Below, one piece after another: positions 35,501 through 45,300 of a DNA stretch of 64,000 bases. Numbering within the stretch: the stretch's first letter is position 1; every line of letters starts with the position of its first letter. The notes under the pieces were generated by a model. It made no database searches, had not been told where the DNA came from, and saw only the letters and a list, made by a program, of their open reading frames with translations. This stretch comes from Undaria pinnatifida (Eukaryota > Sar > Phaeophyceae > Laminariales > Alariaceae): positions 9,784,231 through 9,848,230 of the forward strand of contig JABAKD010000029.1 in assembly GCA_012845835.1 (NCBI GenBank), written 5' to 3'. The position numbers and the translations under genes are program-made.

Positions 35501-38500
35501 CTAGAGCGAACCAATTCGGTCTAGCCTCATGAGGGGTCGACGGGTCAGCAGCATTGGAACAGGGCCGTGCTTTCATCGAAGCTTGGTGGAGAAAGAAGGG
35601 AACTGGTGTAGCTGATATACATGCGATGACGCCTGGTAAATCTGAAAGTGTGCTTTTGATGTTCAAATCAGACATTCTTTGTAAATCCGAAAAGCTTGTA
35701 GTGTTTTTCCGGTGTAGACAGGACCAGAAGGGGACTGGTGGAGCTGATATACATACAATAACAATTTGGAGAAAAGGGCACGTAGGTGCACCATATTGAG
35801 AGGTGTACTGCTGATATATGATATTGATGGTGGCACTGATTGTATTGAATGTTGCGGGTATCTTTTGTTTCGGCAGTAGTCTTCTGACTGATTACCAAGT
35901 GGAGGTGGGCATATTCATGATTGATTGGTTGTTTTACCAACAGTATCATTGCGAATCCTTGTTCGCAAAGGAGGAGTGAAACACGAAATGTTTTTGCGAT
36001 GGTCGAATAGTTTGCGTAGCTGGGACGGCTTGAGCTGCTCGTATCGACAGTTAGGCTAGGGACTGAAATATTTTTAGACGTAAAAAAGTACAAAAAAATG
36101 TCTGCAGTCGTTAGCTGGCGAAGAATGGACACGTCACAAAAAAACTATTCATGTGTGGTATCACATATAACAAGGGTATTAATTGTATAGGAGCTGCAGC
36201 GTCTCGCTAAAAAGGGCGCAGCATCGCACGCAAAATACGTGAATCTGGTATCGTTCTCGCCCGGAACACCATGACGAGTGCTTGAGCAGCAGCGAACAAA
36301 CGAGCGCGTAAGCGTGAGGGGGATTCACAGGTGGACCCTCGGCCTCTATTGCTGACACCCCGCAAGTGCAGCCCCTACCGGGCCTGGTTGAAGGTGGATT
36401 TGCTTATCTTGGTGCGGCTGCTGCTGCTGCTGACCCGGCTGCTGCTGCTCATCCTGCTGCTGCGGTACAAGATGTTCCCATCCACAGCCATCGCCTCGGC
36501 TACGTGTTGCACATCCTGCACATCTACGTGACTGATGGGTTGACAACTCCTTGTTTCATGGGTCCTCTCGGTGTAGGTAGTTGGCACGAGGGGAAGGAGG
36601 ACCACTTGGTGGCTCTTCTGGGGTCTGTGCGGACACGTGTATCATACTCGTATCATACTCGTATCATACCAGGTGCCAATGAGCCCTGCTACAAATCCTA
36701 CTTACACTGCCTGCTGCTGCTGCGGCAACTACGGCCGCCGAAGCGCGAAGCTTGTTCGTTATCCATATGTTTCCGCCCCTGCAGCAGCAGCAGCAGCAGC
36801 AGCAGCGCGCGGGTCAACACACTCTTATTGTGCAAAATAGCGCTGAGGAAAAACATAAAATCACCTACCTGGTATCGAGAAACCAGACAAAAGATGCACA
36901 ATTAATACTTGAACCTTCTACAAACCCTACTGCACCTGCCTCCTGTTGCTGCTGCTGCAAATGCCACCGACGAGTCACGAATCTTGTCGTGTTCGGTATC
37001 AGTATGGCTCCGCCCCAGCAGCAGCAGCAGCAAAGTCCGGGTCGACACACGATTGTCTTGCGAAGTTGCAGAGCGGCAGAAGATAAAATCACCTACTTGT
37101 ATCGAGAAATCATATTTGGTCGTAAATGTAAGCAACGTTGAGATGTAAATATGAAAACCAAACGATCGTTACAATCCTGTCCAGATTCGTGCCAGGTATC
37201 GATGAACCAGCCCTGCTCCAAAGCCTGCCGCTGCTGGTGTCGTGGAACTTGTGTTCGTTGTCATCATATTTCTGCTCCTGCCCATCCTGAGCGCGGAAGG
37301 AGTAGCAGCAGCAGCGAGCCGCGTGTCGACACCGTACGCTGCAGATATGCCTCCCGGTTCACCTGGACATTTTTTTTTCCGTTTGCCCTTTCTCGAGGTT
37401 CCTTCTGGTTTTTTCGAATTGCCCATCACGAAATCGATTGTCGTGGTCCCCCAAAAAGTGACTGAAGGGGCGATTTTCCGCCCGCTTTTTCTCTACGGAA
37501 ACTACGTTGATTCGAGCGGGGTTTGTTTTGCTGTATAACTGCACATCCCAATGCAGGGTATGGCTATGTGTTTTTGCACTACTGAAGCAGGTCATAAGAG
37601 CAAGAGGCAGAAACCACAGGAAAAGCATGTTTTTCCGCACCTTTCCGGCTAAAAAAACGTGAAGTTGTATTCCTGTGCTAAAAAAAGTAAGTCATCCCAA
37701 CGGCATGTGTCTGTGTGAGGTGTCTGTATGATGTCAGTATTGAAATCATCTCCAGCTCCGAGATAAATTACATACAAGTTTTCTGTGCACCTACACTAAA
37801 ACCAAATAGTTAGGGGTATGGCGGTAGTTTTACTTTTTCAGAATTTTCAATCTTTTTTGGCTGATCTATCCGAATTGCCTGCCGCTTTTTGGGGTCAAAA
37901 TAGGCCTCCAATCCCCCCCCAAACAGTGGCGGCATTTTAATTGTTTCTTTATTCGATTGTTGGGAGATATAGCAAACAAAAGCCAAAAGGAGAGCATTTT
38001 CGGTTTTACGATGGTTTGCCAATGACCAATATTCGGGTAATTACGCTTGTTGGCGAGGATTGGTTACATTGGCTGATAGATCTTGCTGGTATATTTTGTT
38101 TGTGCTTGCCTACGTGTGTTGACGAGATGGGGTGGGGCAACCTTGTGACCGTACAGTACAGTACATACTGGTCTCAAATGAGAGAGGGGATGCAAAGTCA
38201 CAGTTAGTCATTGGATTACCGGTGTTGATTTTCCGAGTTTGACGGGTGGTTGCAATCTTGTTTGGGAATTCGAAGGATGAGATATTGTGAGAATTTGATT
38301 ATTTCACAAGCAGTTGTTTAGCATTTGTTTTGCAATGAAAAACGGGGTGGCTTGTGGGTGGTCAGAATATTCTTTGTATCAGGGATGGCGTACGCTAATT
38401 TTCGCGTCGGATAAATTCTGTGTTTGTGGACAAGAACTTATTCTATATTGTTTTACCGGTATGATCTACGTATCTATGGCGGTAGTAGGGGACAACGGGA

Positions 38501-39424
38501 GACCTTTGTGCGGGTGACCATGCGATCTCTGGCATTTTATCTGTCGCATTAGTTTTTGCTCTGATGGCGCGGCTGTTGTAATTTCTTTTTGTGATTACAA
38601 TTGTTATAAGTGGGAGTATGGACGAGGTTTTCGCTCATGGGGATGAGTTTCCTCTTGCCATTTTTTTTGTTTTAGGTGATAGAATTGAGTCAATAGTTGA
38701 TTCGCCACTGCCTCGCGAAGAATCCGGGAGGGTGTTGATTTGGGATTCTCAGTATGACAGTTACGTATCAGTTTCGTGCCGGTTCGGGCTTCTGGACTAT
38801 TATTGGGTACCATGTACCTAGTAGCACCTGGTTGGCGTTCTTGATGGTAGGCTGCTGCGCGCTCTCGCTCGGGAGCTCATTCTTCTCTTACGCACGACTT
38901 CTCTTCTCGGAGGTCTAACGCATGAGTTCCCTGCTCGACTTGCCTTTACCCCGTGGTTGGGAGACATAATACAATGACTTGAAACCTACCCCGCTTGGAG
39001 CGAACGGACACCTGACACTTCGGTAAGCGTGCGGTACGATCTCAATATCGGCGCCCGACACTTCGGTAAGTTCGGTACGCCCACCAAAAATACCCTGGGT
39101 ACCGGTATACCCTACAGAACATCACATCTTGGCCCCCAAGTTTGCCTTTCCAGAAATCAGGTGATAATTCCAAACCATTTTCAGCCACGCCACTCGCCTG
39201 TTCGCATAGTACTTGGACCTGACTTTGCAGCCGCCACCATCATCAGCGCAACCACCGCCATCGACACCGCCCCCTCCATCGCTACTCGTACCCTTTGCCT
39301 TCGGCAACAGCGACGATAGCTGTATCGCGGAGGTGTATGCTCCTGCGGCCCTCTCAACATAACCCGCGCGGTAGAGTCGATTCCCCTCGGCATTCGCGAG
39401 CTCGGCTTGGCCGTCAGAGCGCAT
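26298..39424 (-). CDS. TPR protein, exons spread over ~13 kb (incomplete model)
   Basis: Tetratricopeptide repeats are helical pairs that bind other proteins; many proteins of this style are chaperone partners. Recognised pieces, in order, are 39424-39176, a TPR-like stretch at 30270-30200, then 30065-30032, 27654-27590 and 26514-26298 with the stop. The last three join perfectly in phase: ...ARMQLKNFE / EAAQDCRASV...KALV / R-WGLCEEALGRW.... The joined product gives regular 34-residue TPR spacing. The first exon has EGNRLYRAG...YTSAI and YYANRRVAWLKM, the classic start of a co-chaperone-type TPR domain with Asn at the clamp positions. Its link to the rest is inferred only: phases between 39176 and 30270 do not match any border I found. 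It may be one gene with repeat-swollen introns, two genes, or a disrupted gene. Confidence 0.55.
27590..27654 (-). CDS. 65-nt TPR exon
   Basis: Acceptor GTCGACCCAG and donor GTGGGT. It encodes EAAQDCRASV...YPRNTKALV plus two bases of Arg, matching helix B of one TPR and the start of the next. Phase 0 in and phase 2 out fit both neighbours. Confidence 0.75.
28300..28460 (-). repeat. Dispersed repeat family B, copy 2
   Basis: Inverted relative to 29840-29990; shares TGACTCGCCGAACACC, GGCGCTTCGCGC and GGTGAAAACCCGACGTG. Confidence 0.8.
29551..29712. repeat. Duplicated ~66-bp segment with hairpin potential
   Basis: Units at 29551-29618 and 29647-29712 share GGTTGACGGCA and CTTGACTGACGTGACGGACA, GCCGTCAAGG. 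CTTGAC and GTCAAG are inverted within each unit. Confidence 0.8.
29840..29990 (+). repeat. Dispersed repeat family B, copy 3
   Basis: Contains GCGACTCGCCGAACACC, GGCGCTTCGCGC, GGTGAAAACCCGACGTGG and CATGAGTGCGAGGGTTTATG. Confidence 0.8.
30032..30065 (-). CDS. Short TPR exon (3' border firm, 5' border uncertain)
   Basis: Ends at a GTGAGC donor after AQARMQLKNFE, which joins in phase 0 to 27654. A good acceptor (TTTGTGTTTGGCAG) would start it at 30065, but the frame is also open upstream to 30343, so it may be the end of a longer exon. Confidence 0.6.
30200..30270 (-). CDS. TPR-like coding stretch, borders unresolved
   Basis: The frame that leads into 30065 reads KRFSRAPEDCAAAT.PYPRW here. 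It mirrors the pattern F-x-x-A-x-x-D-C-x-A...YPR of the next TPR. No donor in the right phase separates it from the 30032-30065 exon. Confidence 0.4.
30470..30745. repeat. Diverged duplication, ~180 bp period
   Basis: Segments near 30470-30560 and 30650-30745 share TAGCAGT.G-TTC-GAACCCA and GTCATC(C/T)GCT-TGTT blocks. Confidence 0.55.
30746..32084. other. AT-rich intergenic or intronic DNA
   Basis: T-rich runs at 30840-30900. Inverted dispersed-family fragment (GACGGGGCTCCTTAACCCAAAATCG) at about 31208-31245 and a tract similar to the 23.2-kb repeat at 31600-31685. No gene was recognised. Confidence 0.45.
32085..32185. repeat. Tandem duplication, ~49 bp x 2
   Basis: Each unit has GATTATGCGTGTTAA, GTGA-CAACAACAAC and a following ACCAC block. 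Confidence 0.85.
32186..33289. other. No gene recognised
   Basis: Short frames on both strands without family resemblance and no supported splice borders. Confidence 0.4.
33290..34860. repeat. Degenerate tandem array around CAGAAGTTTCGGGTACGG
   Basis: Many imperfect copies of CAGAAC(C/T)CACAGAAGTTTCGGGTA occur at 33335-33800 and 34570-34840, at spacings of about 28-60 bp. The block at 33830-34500 is not repetitive. Confidence 0.8.
33948..34223 (-). pseudogene. Degenerate coding remnant of unknown family
   Basis: One minus frame reads like decayed protein: VPVIKPAIFYGSKGWVVGLP, then VDTIKRNRR, a stop, then ERLFMYSLGAHVVPLDKDHG and GDTGTFAFA. Two in-frame stops interrupt it. The residue pattern suggests a former protein, possibly from a mobile element, but I do not recognise the family. 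Confidence 0.35.
34925..35225. repeat. Minisatellite, ~45-bp units (CTCAATACCGGTACCCG)
   Basis: About six imperfect units with CCTCAATACCGGTACCCGA and ACACTTCGGTAAG. Two more units occur at 39005-39090. Confidence 0.8.
35219..35480 (+). repeat. Dispersed duplication C, copy 1
   Basis: It matches 38733-38998 in the same orientation, including GTTGATTTGGGATT, AGTATGACAGTTACGTATCA, GCGCTCTCGCTCGGGAGCTC and ATACAATGACTTGAAACCTA. In both places it neighbours the CTCAATACCGG minisatellite. Confidence 0.9.
36676..37350. repeat. Three diverged ~230-bp units with CAG/CTG tracts
   Basis: Units near 36676, 36906 and 37180 each hold AACC-CTACAAA/CCTGCT, a CTG tract, a CAG tract, CGGGTC-ACAC and, in the first two, AAAATCACCTAC. 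A more distant relative may lie at 36345-36530. Open frames here are CAG driven. Confidence 0.65.
37351..38732. other. No gene recognised
   Basis: AT-rich with short frames; no motif or splice-bounded exon seen. Confidence 0.4.
38733..38998 (+). repeat. Dispersed duplication C, copy 2
   Basis: Same orientation as 35219-35480, with small deletions. It is followed by two units of the CTCAATATCGG minisatellite at 39005-39090. Confidence 0.9.
39176..39424 (-). CDS. First recognised TPR exon
   Basis: An ATG at 39424 opens MRSDGQAELANAEGNRLYRA, then GYVERAAGAYTSAIQL, a Gly/Asp-rich insert, and KYYANRRVAWLKM before a possible GTTTGG donor at 39175. EGN...G...A...Y..AI and YY.NR..A.LK are hallmark TPR positions. 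The frame is also open upstream (RFREIINSSRGVK), so the ATG may be internal. Confidence 0.7.
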
Positions 39425-39479
39425 CTTGACACCACGGCTGCTGTTGATTATTTCTCGGAAACGGACAAGGTAGTGGCTG

Positions 39480-39537
39480 CTGCTGCTGCTGCTGCTGAAT
39501 CTTTAGCTGCCGCTGCTGGTTCTTTTGCTGCTGTTGA

Positions 39538-39604
<67 letters not shown>

Positions 39605-39745
39605 CTTGTTGTTGTTGTTGTTGTTGTCGTGCTGCTGCGCTGATGCTGGTGGCACTGCTGCTGCTGCTGCTACTTCCCTCTGCTGTGTCGGCTGGTGGTG
39701 GTGGTGGTGGTGGTGGTGGTGGTGGTGGCGGTCCTGCTGTTGCTG
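39480..39745. repeat. GCT/GTT/GGT compound microsatellite
   Basis: (GCT)n at 39480, (GTT)n at 39537-39626, (GGT)n at 39694-39728. On the minus strand one frame gives long Gln, Ser and Pro runs and overlaps the TPR exon in another frame. It has no ATG, so I treat it as repeat rather than gene. Confidence 0.85.
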
Positions 39746-40154
39746 CTGTTAATATATCTTCGGGGTGAGACGTTGACTTCGGAAACTTGACCAAACTACG
39801 CGGTACCAGGTAGAGGCTTTTGTTGTTTGCACCTCCCAGTGCTTTGTGTGCGCCCAACCGTAACGCGTCCCGTCTGCAGGTCGGCACAGGTGTTGCGCCC
39901 ACACTTGCTGGTTCGTTGCAGCTGCCGAAACTTGTCCTGTTCGCCTGCGCGAGGCCCGTCGATCTCTTGAGCGAGTCCCTCTTGTTGCAAGCTTCTCGAA
40001 AAGTGCGGCGGATAATAGACCGTGCGCCAGTAATTATACTACCTCTAGAGGCAAGAGCCGGACAGCCAGTTAAATGTGAACTTAGTAAACCCCAATTCAT
40101 CTTCCTATGATTAGTTGAAAAACACGAGACTGTCAGTATTCGGGGTAATTTCAC

Positions 40155-40439
40155 AACATCTATTGGGCGAATTCCACCGTTGCCCCGTCTCTTTCAAGAA
40201 AGCTCAGAGGAAACAAAAGGCAAGGGCCGGGGCACTGGGCAACACACCACTGGGACACAGACGCTGAGGTCTAAAGGGATGCTGAAGACATGGCGCTGGG
40301 GCAAAGAAAACACCCGACAACAGCCTTAACCTTTGCTCTCGTGTATGGCGTTCTCACGGGGCCGTCCTGGCCCGTCCTCTTGACGGAGCCCCCTGCTGTC
40401 TTGGCTTTCGGTGGGACACCCTCACCAGCTTTCATCATG

Positions 40440-40470
<31 letters not shown>

Positions 40471-42140
40471 GCACGATAGGTAGTCGTGGAGGGGGCAGGA
40501 GCGCGTTGAGACCGCGATGTGTGGAACGGCATCGGCTGACGAGCGATGGCTGTTCGCGAGGGTGGGGGCTTCGACCAAAGCTGCTAGATCGCAGCACGTG
40601 CGATCGCTTCTACTGCACCAGGTGGGAAAAGCAGTATGCTGTCATGCGGTCATACGTACGAGTACGTGGGAGAAGCACAGCAGCACTGCGGTAGTACCGA
40701 ATCACCGCACACCGCTGTACGGGTACTCGTACGCTGTACCAGCAGAGCCAGTTTGTTCAGCTGGTAGCAGAGCCAACACTCATTCCAGAGAGACATTCAC
40801 CCTCGTAAGCGCCCCGCGACCACAACAGAGCGCCAAAACGGCACCTGACGCCGAGCAAGTACTTGCACTGCTCCTGTACAAGGATAGTCTAGGCTTTTGT
40901 CAGGGGTACTTCAATTGATAAGCTGCAGGGGGCGGCGCAAAGTCGATATCATCCCAATTTTTATGTCCAATTAAAAAAAACTTCAAGACACAGACCAGAC
41001 GGCAGACGGACAGCCAATTCAATTTGACCGTGTGACACCTGTACTATGATTGAGGGTATAGTACGATCTACCCCTGGTATGATGCTGTCGTACTGGCGTG
41101 GTCCAGCAGTGCATTGTTCCTGGAGTACTGCTGTTGCGGAGCCCGCATGGAAACAATTACTTCCACGAGCACAACTCTATAAGCACACAAACTGTAGCTA
41201 CGACGTAACCTACGGCGACAACCCTGAGCGGTACGTCAAAACTGCCCTACGCCCCCCTGACCCCCCGTCTGCAGAGCCACGACAAAGTCTATGGGCTTAG
41301 ACCACAGTTGCGATCACGTCGAGTGCGCGGGCATTGCTGTTGGCAAAGGAGCCGGGTGCCGGGGGGATTGGCCGGGGTTGCCGCTGCTTGCTTGACGATT
41401 CCGTCCGTTAACTTCGCACGTTCCCGGAGCAAGGCGTCACCCCCTCCCCAACCCCCCCCCCCCCCAGATTGTCTCACCGTGGCTTTCGAGTTTCAAACTG
41501 GAGCGCAAATCCTTCGATGACTACCCTCATTTTCCATGGCAGTGGGCATGATTATGGTCAATACTCGGACCCCGCATCGCTTGCAAGCCGCGCGGGCGGA
41601 ACAGCGCGCGAACCGAACGAACCGAACTGAGCGCCGTGTATACGGAGCTTCATCACGGTACCTGCACCACACCTGCGCAATCTCGGTCTCAAAAAAATGA
41701 GGACGTGAAGGTCACACATCGTCTCGGCCGGTTCCCCCCCCCCCGAAGCCTTCTCGCCAAACCGTTTAGTACCACATAACCCCCAAGATAACCTTGAATA
41801 ACCTTGGGACGATTTTCCGACCCAACTTTCTCGGAAGAAACAAGAGGGGTTTCACAGAACGAAAATGCTGGAGTTGGAAAAAACTCGTCTAGGTGTTTTC
41901 ATAGACGTATCGCTGGGTGTTTTTGTTTGCATTATCTCCCTTGTCGAGAAAAGCGGCTCCCAAATTTCTCTGATGGTGCGTGTTCTCCTGCGTATTATAC
42001 CGTTCAGGTCTTGCTGAGTAGTGGATGTCCGACAGTATAAATATCGTGTAGTTTTCCCCCACGTCGTAAACCCGGTGGTGCGGCGTCCGGCTTGCCTCTC
42101 CCCTCTCTCTCCCCCATCCCGAATGCCTCCTCTTGTGCAG
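40155..42140. other. Region between TPR and AT-hook genes
   Basis: It may contain missing 5' exons of either gene. GTGCGT at 41972 resembles a donor, but no exon could be tied in by phase. A CAG microsatellite is at 40440-40468; poly-C runs are at 41450-41465 and 41736. Confidence 0.4.
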
Positions 42141-42339
42141 TTTTCGAGATCAAGACGACGACGGGGTGGGGGAAAAAGAAGTGAGGGAGGGTGGACATTG
42201 GGGAGGGAAGGGGGGTAGGCGAGGCTCGGATGGAGGGGAGGGGGTCGTCACAGACGTCGAAGGCGGGAACGCGGCGACGGTGGCGGAGGGAGACGACGGC
42301 AGACGCATCACAACCGCGGTCGATCTTATGGAGACCCTG
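42141..42339 (+). CDS. AT-hook gene exon, Gly/Asp-rich
   Basis: Acceptor CCTCTTGTGCAG, donor GTAAGC. It ends ITTAVDLMETL. Alternative frames are also open, so this is one of the weaker exons. Confidence 0.5.
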
Positions 42340-45300
42340 GTAAGCCACGTGCGGCTCCCATAGCTTTCCGCCCTTCGGTGCTAGGCGGCACGCTCGACTG
42401 ACACCACGTGTCCGCTAGAACATACCAGCACGGCACGTGGTTCGCTAAAACCACGGAGAGAGCGGTCGTCGGCTATCGTTTCGAAACGGTGTTATTTATC
42501 GTGTAGGTAGAAGCTCCAACGACGGACATCGTCCACCCCCACCCCCACCTCCCTAACCCTGCCACCCGGCAGATGAAGTCGGATGTGGACCTGCTCGAGT
42601 CGCTGCAGGACGTTTTGCCCGCCCTGGGTGGTGACGGGGACCGAGTTGTAGGCGAGATTGCGCGTCCCATCCTGGCGCGCGCTAAGCGGTGAGCGAAGCG
42701 AACGTCCCCAAAGCTGGACAAGGACCCCCTGAACGAATCTAGCACACTTTTTTTTAAACAGGACTGGAACATTGGGCCACGTTTTTGTACAATCGAACAC
42801 GTTCTGGTCTGCCGTTTCGTGTGCGCCGCGTTCGCGTGCGGCTGGCGGACACGTTTCTCTGAAGGCTTCCGGGCGACGCATGGTATATGCGTATGTAGTT
42901 GAGTAAATGCCGTGCAGTTTATCAGTGAACGTGGTCTAGCTAACTAACTATAGACTACGGCTGCTGTGCGTGCGTATTGTGTGTGTGGAACTCTTTTTGT
43001 AGAAAAGCTGCCCCCGAAAATTGCAAAAGCTCCCCCTGACGCGGACATGATTTGGACGACGCGGACTTTGGCCTAGTGCTACTGTCGTAGTCCCTTCCCG
43101 CTATTGCCGCACGGGTGATGTAAACCAGATGAGCCGATACTGGGGCGCCACACTGGGCTGATATCATCGTGCGTGCCTTGCGCTTCTCGCGGACGTGTAC
43201 GCGGCTCTGCCCCCACCCATCTTTGTTGCGCTTGCCTTCGTGTCAGGTACAAAGCTCCGCGGGTGGAGTACGAGAAGCGTCAGGCAGCGCGGAAAGTCGC
43301 CGAGGCGGATCCCTCCAGGAGCGTTTACGTCTACAGGGGGGATTCCCCCGACCCGAAAAAAATACCCGTCGATATAAGGTATAACCAGATACCGGGTGTA
43401 CGCTTGTGGCACCGTACGTGTGCAAGTACCTGTGAGTGTACGTGTGTGTACTCGCAGGTTGATTGTGTAGGTGTAGGGTCTGTTTGTACGCGTAGAGTGT
43501 ACGTGTTTCCGTCGCGTCGTCTCGAGTGCTCCTTGAAGCAAGTAAGAGATCGGGGGAAGTTTCATTGCTTATTTTGCCTTGTCGAGCTGTGGGCAACAGT
43601 TTGTTTGCTGTGATTCTTATGGGGGAAAAGTTCTAACGTCAGCCGTCGAGATATAGTCAACCAGTTGAATGTTATTTTCGGGTCGCCCGCTTTAACAACG
43701 TCGTCACTGCTATGATGCTGTAGTGGCCTATCTGCACCGAAACCCCGTCGCTTCGGCATCCTTAGCCAAGGCCTTACTGCCAATGGCAAGGATGGTGGGG
43801 CTGCATGCTTGTGACTCCGCCGCGGCAAACCGTCTCGTTGTTCGGGGCGGCGGTGCTTTTTTTGTTTTGTATGTTTCTGCTGTTTTGCGTGTGTTCTTTG
43901 TCCGGGACAGCACGCTTCTTCCCAGGACGGTTTGTGAATGTTCTTCGCTTGCTTGACATGCCGCGTTCCTGTTTGTTGATGGGCCGAGGCGTAAGAAACG
44001 CCTCGGTGATTTTCACGCTTCGCTGTGGTTGCTAGAGGCCACCGTAAGCTGTACCGTTACGATGCATCTCTTGCAGAAAAAAAAGAACCCACGGAGAACT
44101 ACAGCAATGATTACCCCCCCCCCCCCAAACATCCTCTTGAGCATGACGCAGACCCATGGCTATTGGTGCGGCGTGAATAGGCGCGTAGAGCAACAAATAA
44201 TGCGTCCACGAACACGCGAAATGTCGGTACCGAAACAAAACTTGGCTGGAAACACGAACAGTTCGTCAGGGTGAAGTGGTGCGCGACCACATTCGTCATA
44301 AGTCGATTTCTTGGTGGTCGAGGTCAACATCGCGCATAGTTGCTGGTTCTCGTTTGGATGCAGCCTCCGTGTGGCTTACGCGGCTGCACCCAGTGGATCA
44401 CGCAGAGGTCCCCCCGGCAGTAGCGGCTGCGGCTGGCGGCGGCTGCCACCGCCCCGCGTAATGCGTAGCCGATGCAACTCCGGGGGGTGTTATGATCGTT
44501 TTCACCCCTTTAAGCACTGCACTTTTGTTTTTGGAAACCCTGCTTGGAATTGATGGGGGATAGGGGATACGTGTTGCAGTGGGTAGAAGGTTAGCTGCGG
44601 CCAGGGTACCGCCTCCTTGGCCCCCCATACGCACCACATCCAGGTTGACACGACTTTCCCTCGCTCTTCTAGTTTTGTCCCATCCCGGTGTAGAACGTCG
44701 TGGGTAGGGGACTCCTGTAAACACGCAACGGGGCACGCCAAGTCGCTTGTCATCTCGGTCCACAAGCGCGGATGGGCTTCGATGTCGAGCGAGGGGATAC
44801 GACTGCCAGGCTGCTTTTTTTTCGGATGTGGGTTTTCAAATCCTTGTTGCTCGGTACGCGGCATTCTCTACATTTAACAACTGCGAGGAGCGTCATTTTG
44901 TATTTCTCGCTCTGTTTGTTTTGCCCCAGTTAAACCGTGTGTTTGTGGAGTGTACAGGAGGCGTAAAAGTTATTTATCATGACGAAAATCCGTTTTTTTT
45001 CTGTTTTAGATCAGCCTCACTGTTTCTCTTCCCCCTCTACCCCACGCTTTACCCGCCCTCCGCAGACCACGGGCACGGGTTCCGCCACCGGCGCGCCAAC
45101 GCACCTCGGGACGAAATGTAGGTATCCTCTCCCCTGTCCCCTGCCCTTTCATTTTTTATCAAAAAGTCAGTTGTTGGGTATTTTTTCCAGGGCTTTTTAC
45201 GGGTCGCAATCCGGCCCACGGGTCGCGTCACGCGGTTCTCAAAGTCTCTCGGGTCGCATGGGGTCGGACCGGGTCAGGAGGTTTTTTAATCACGCGGGTC

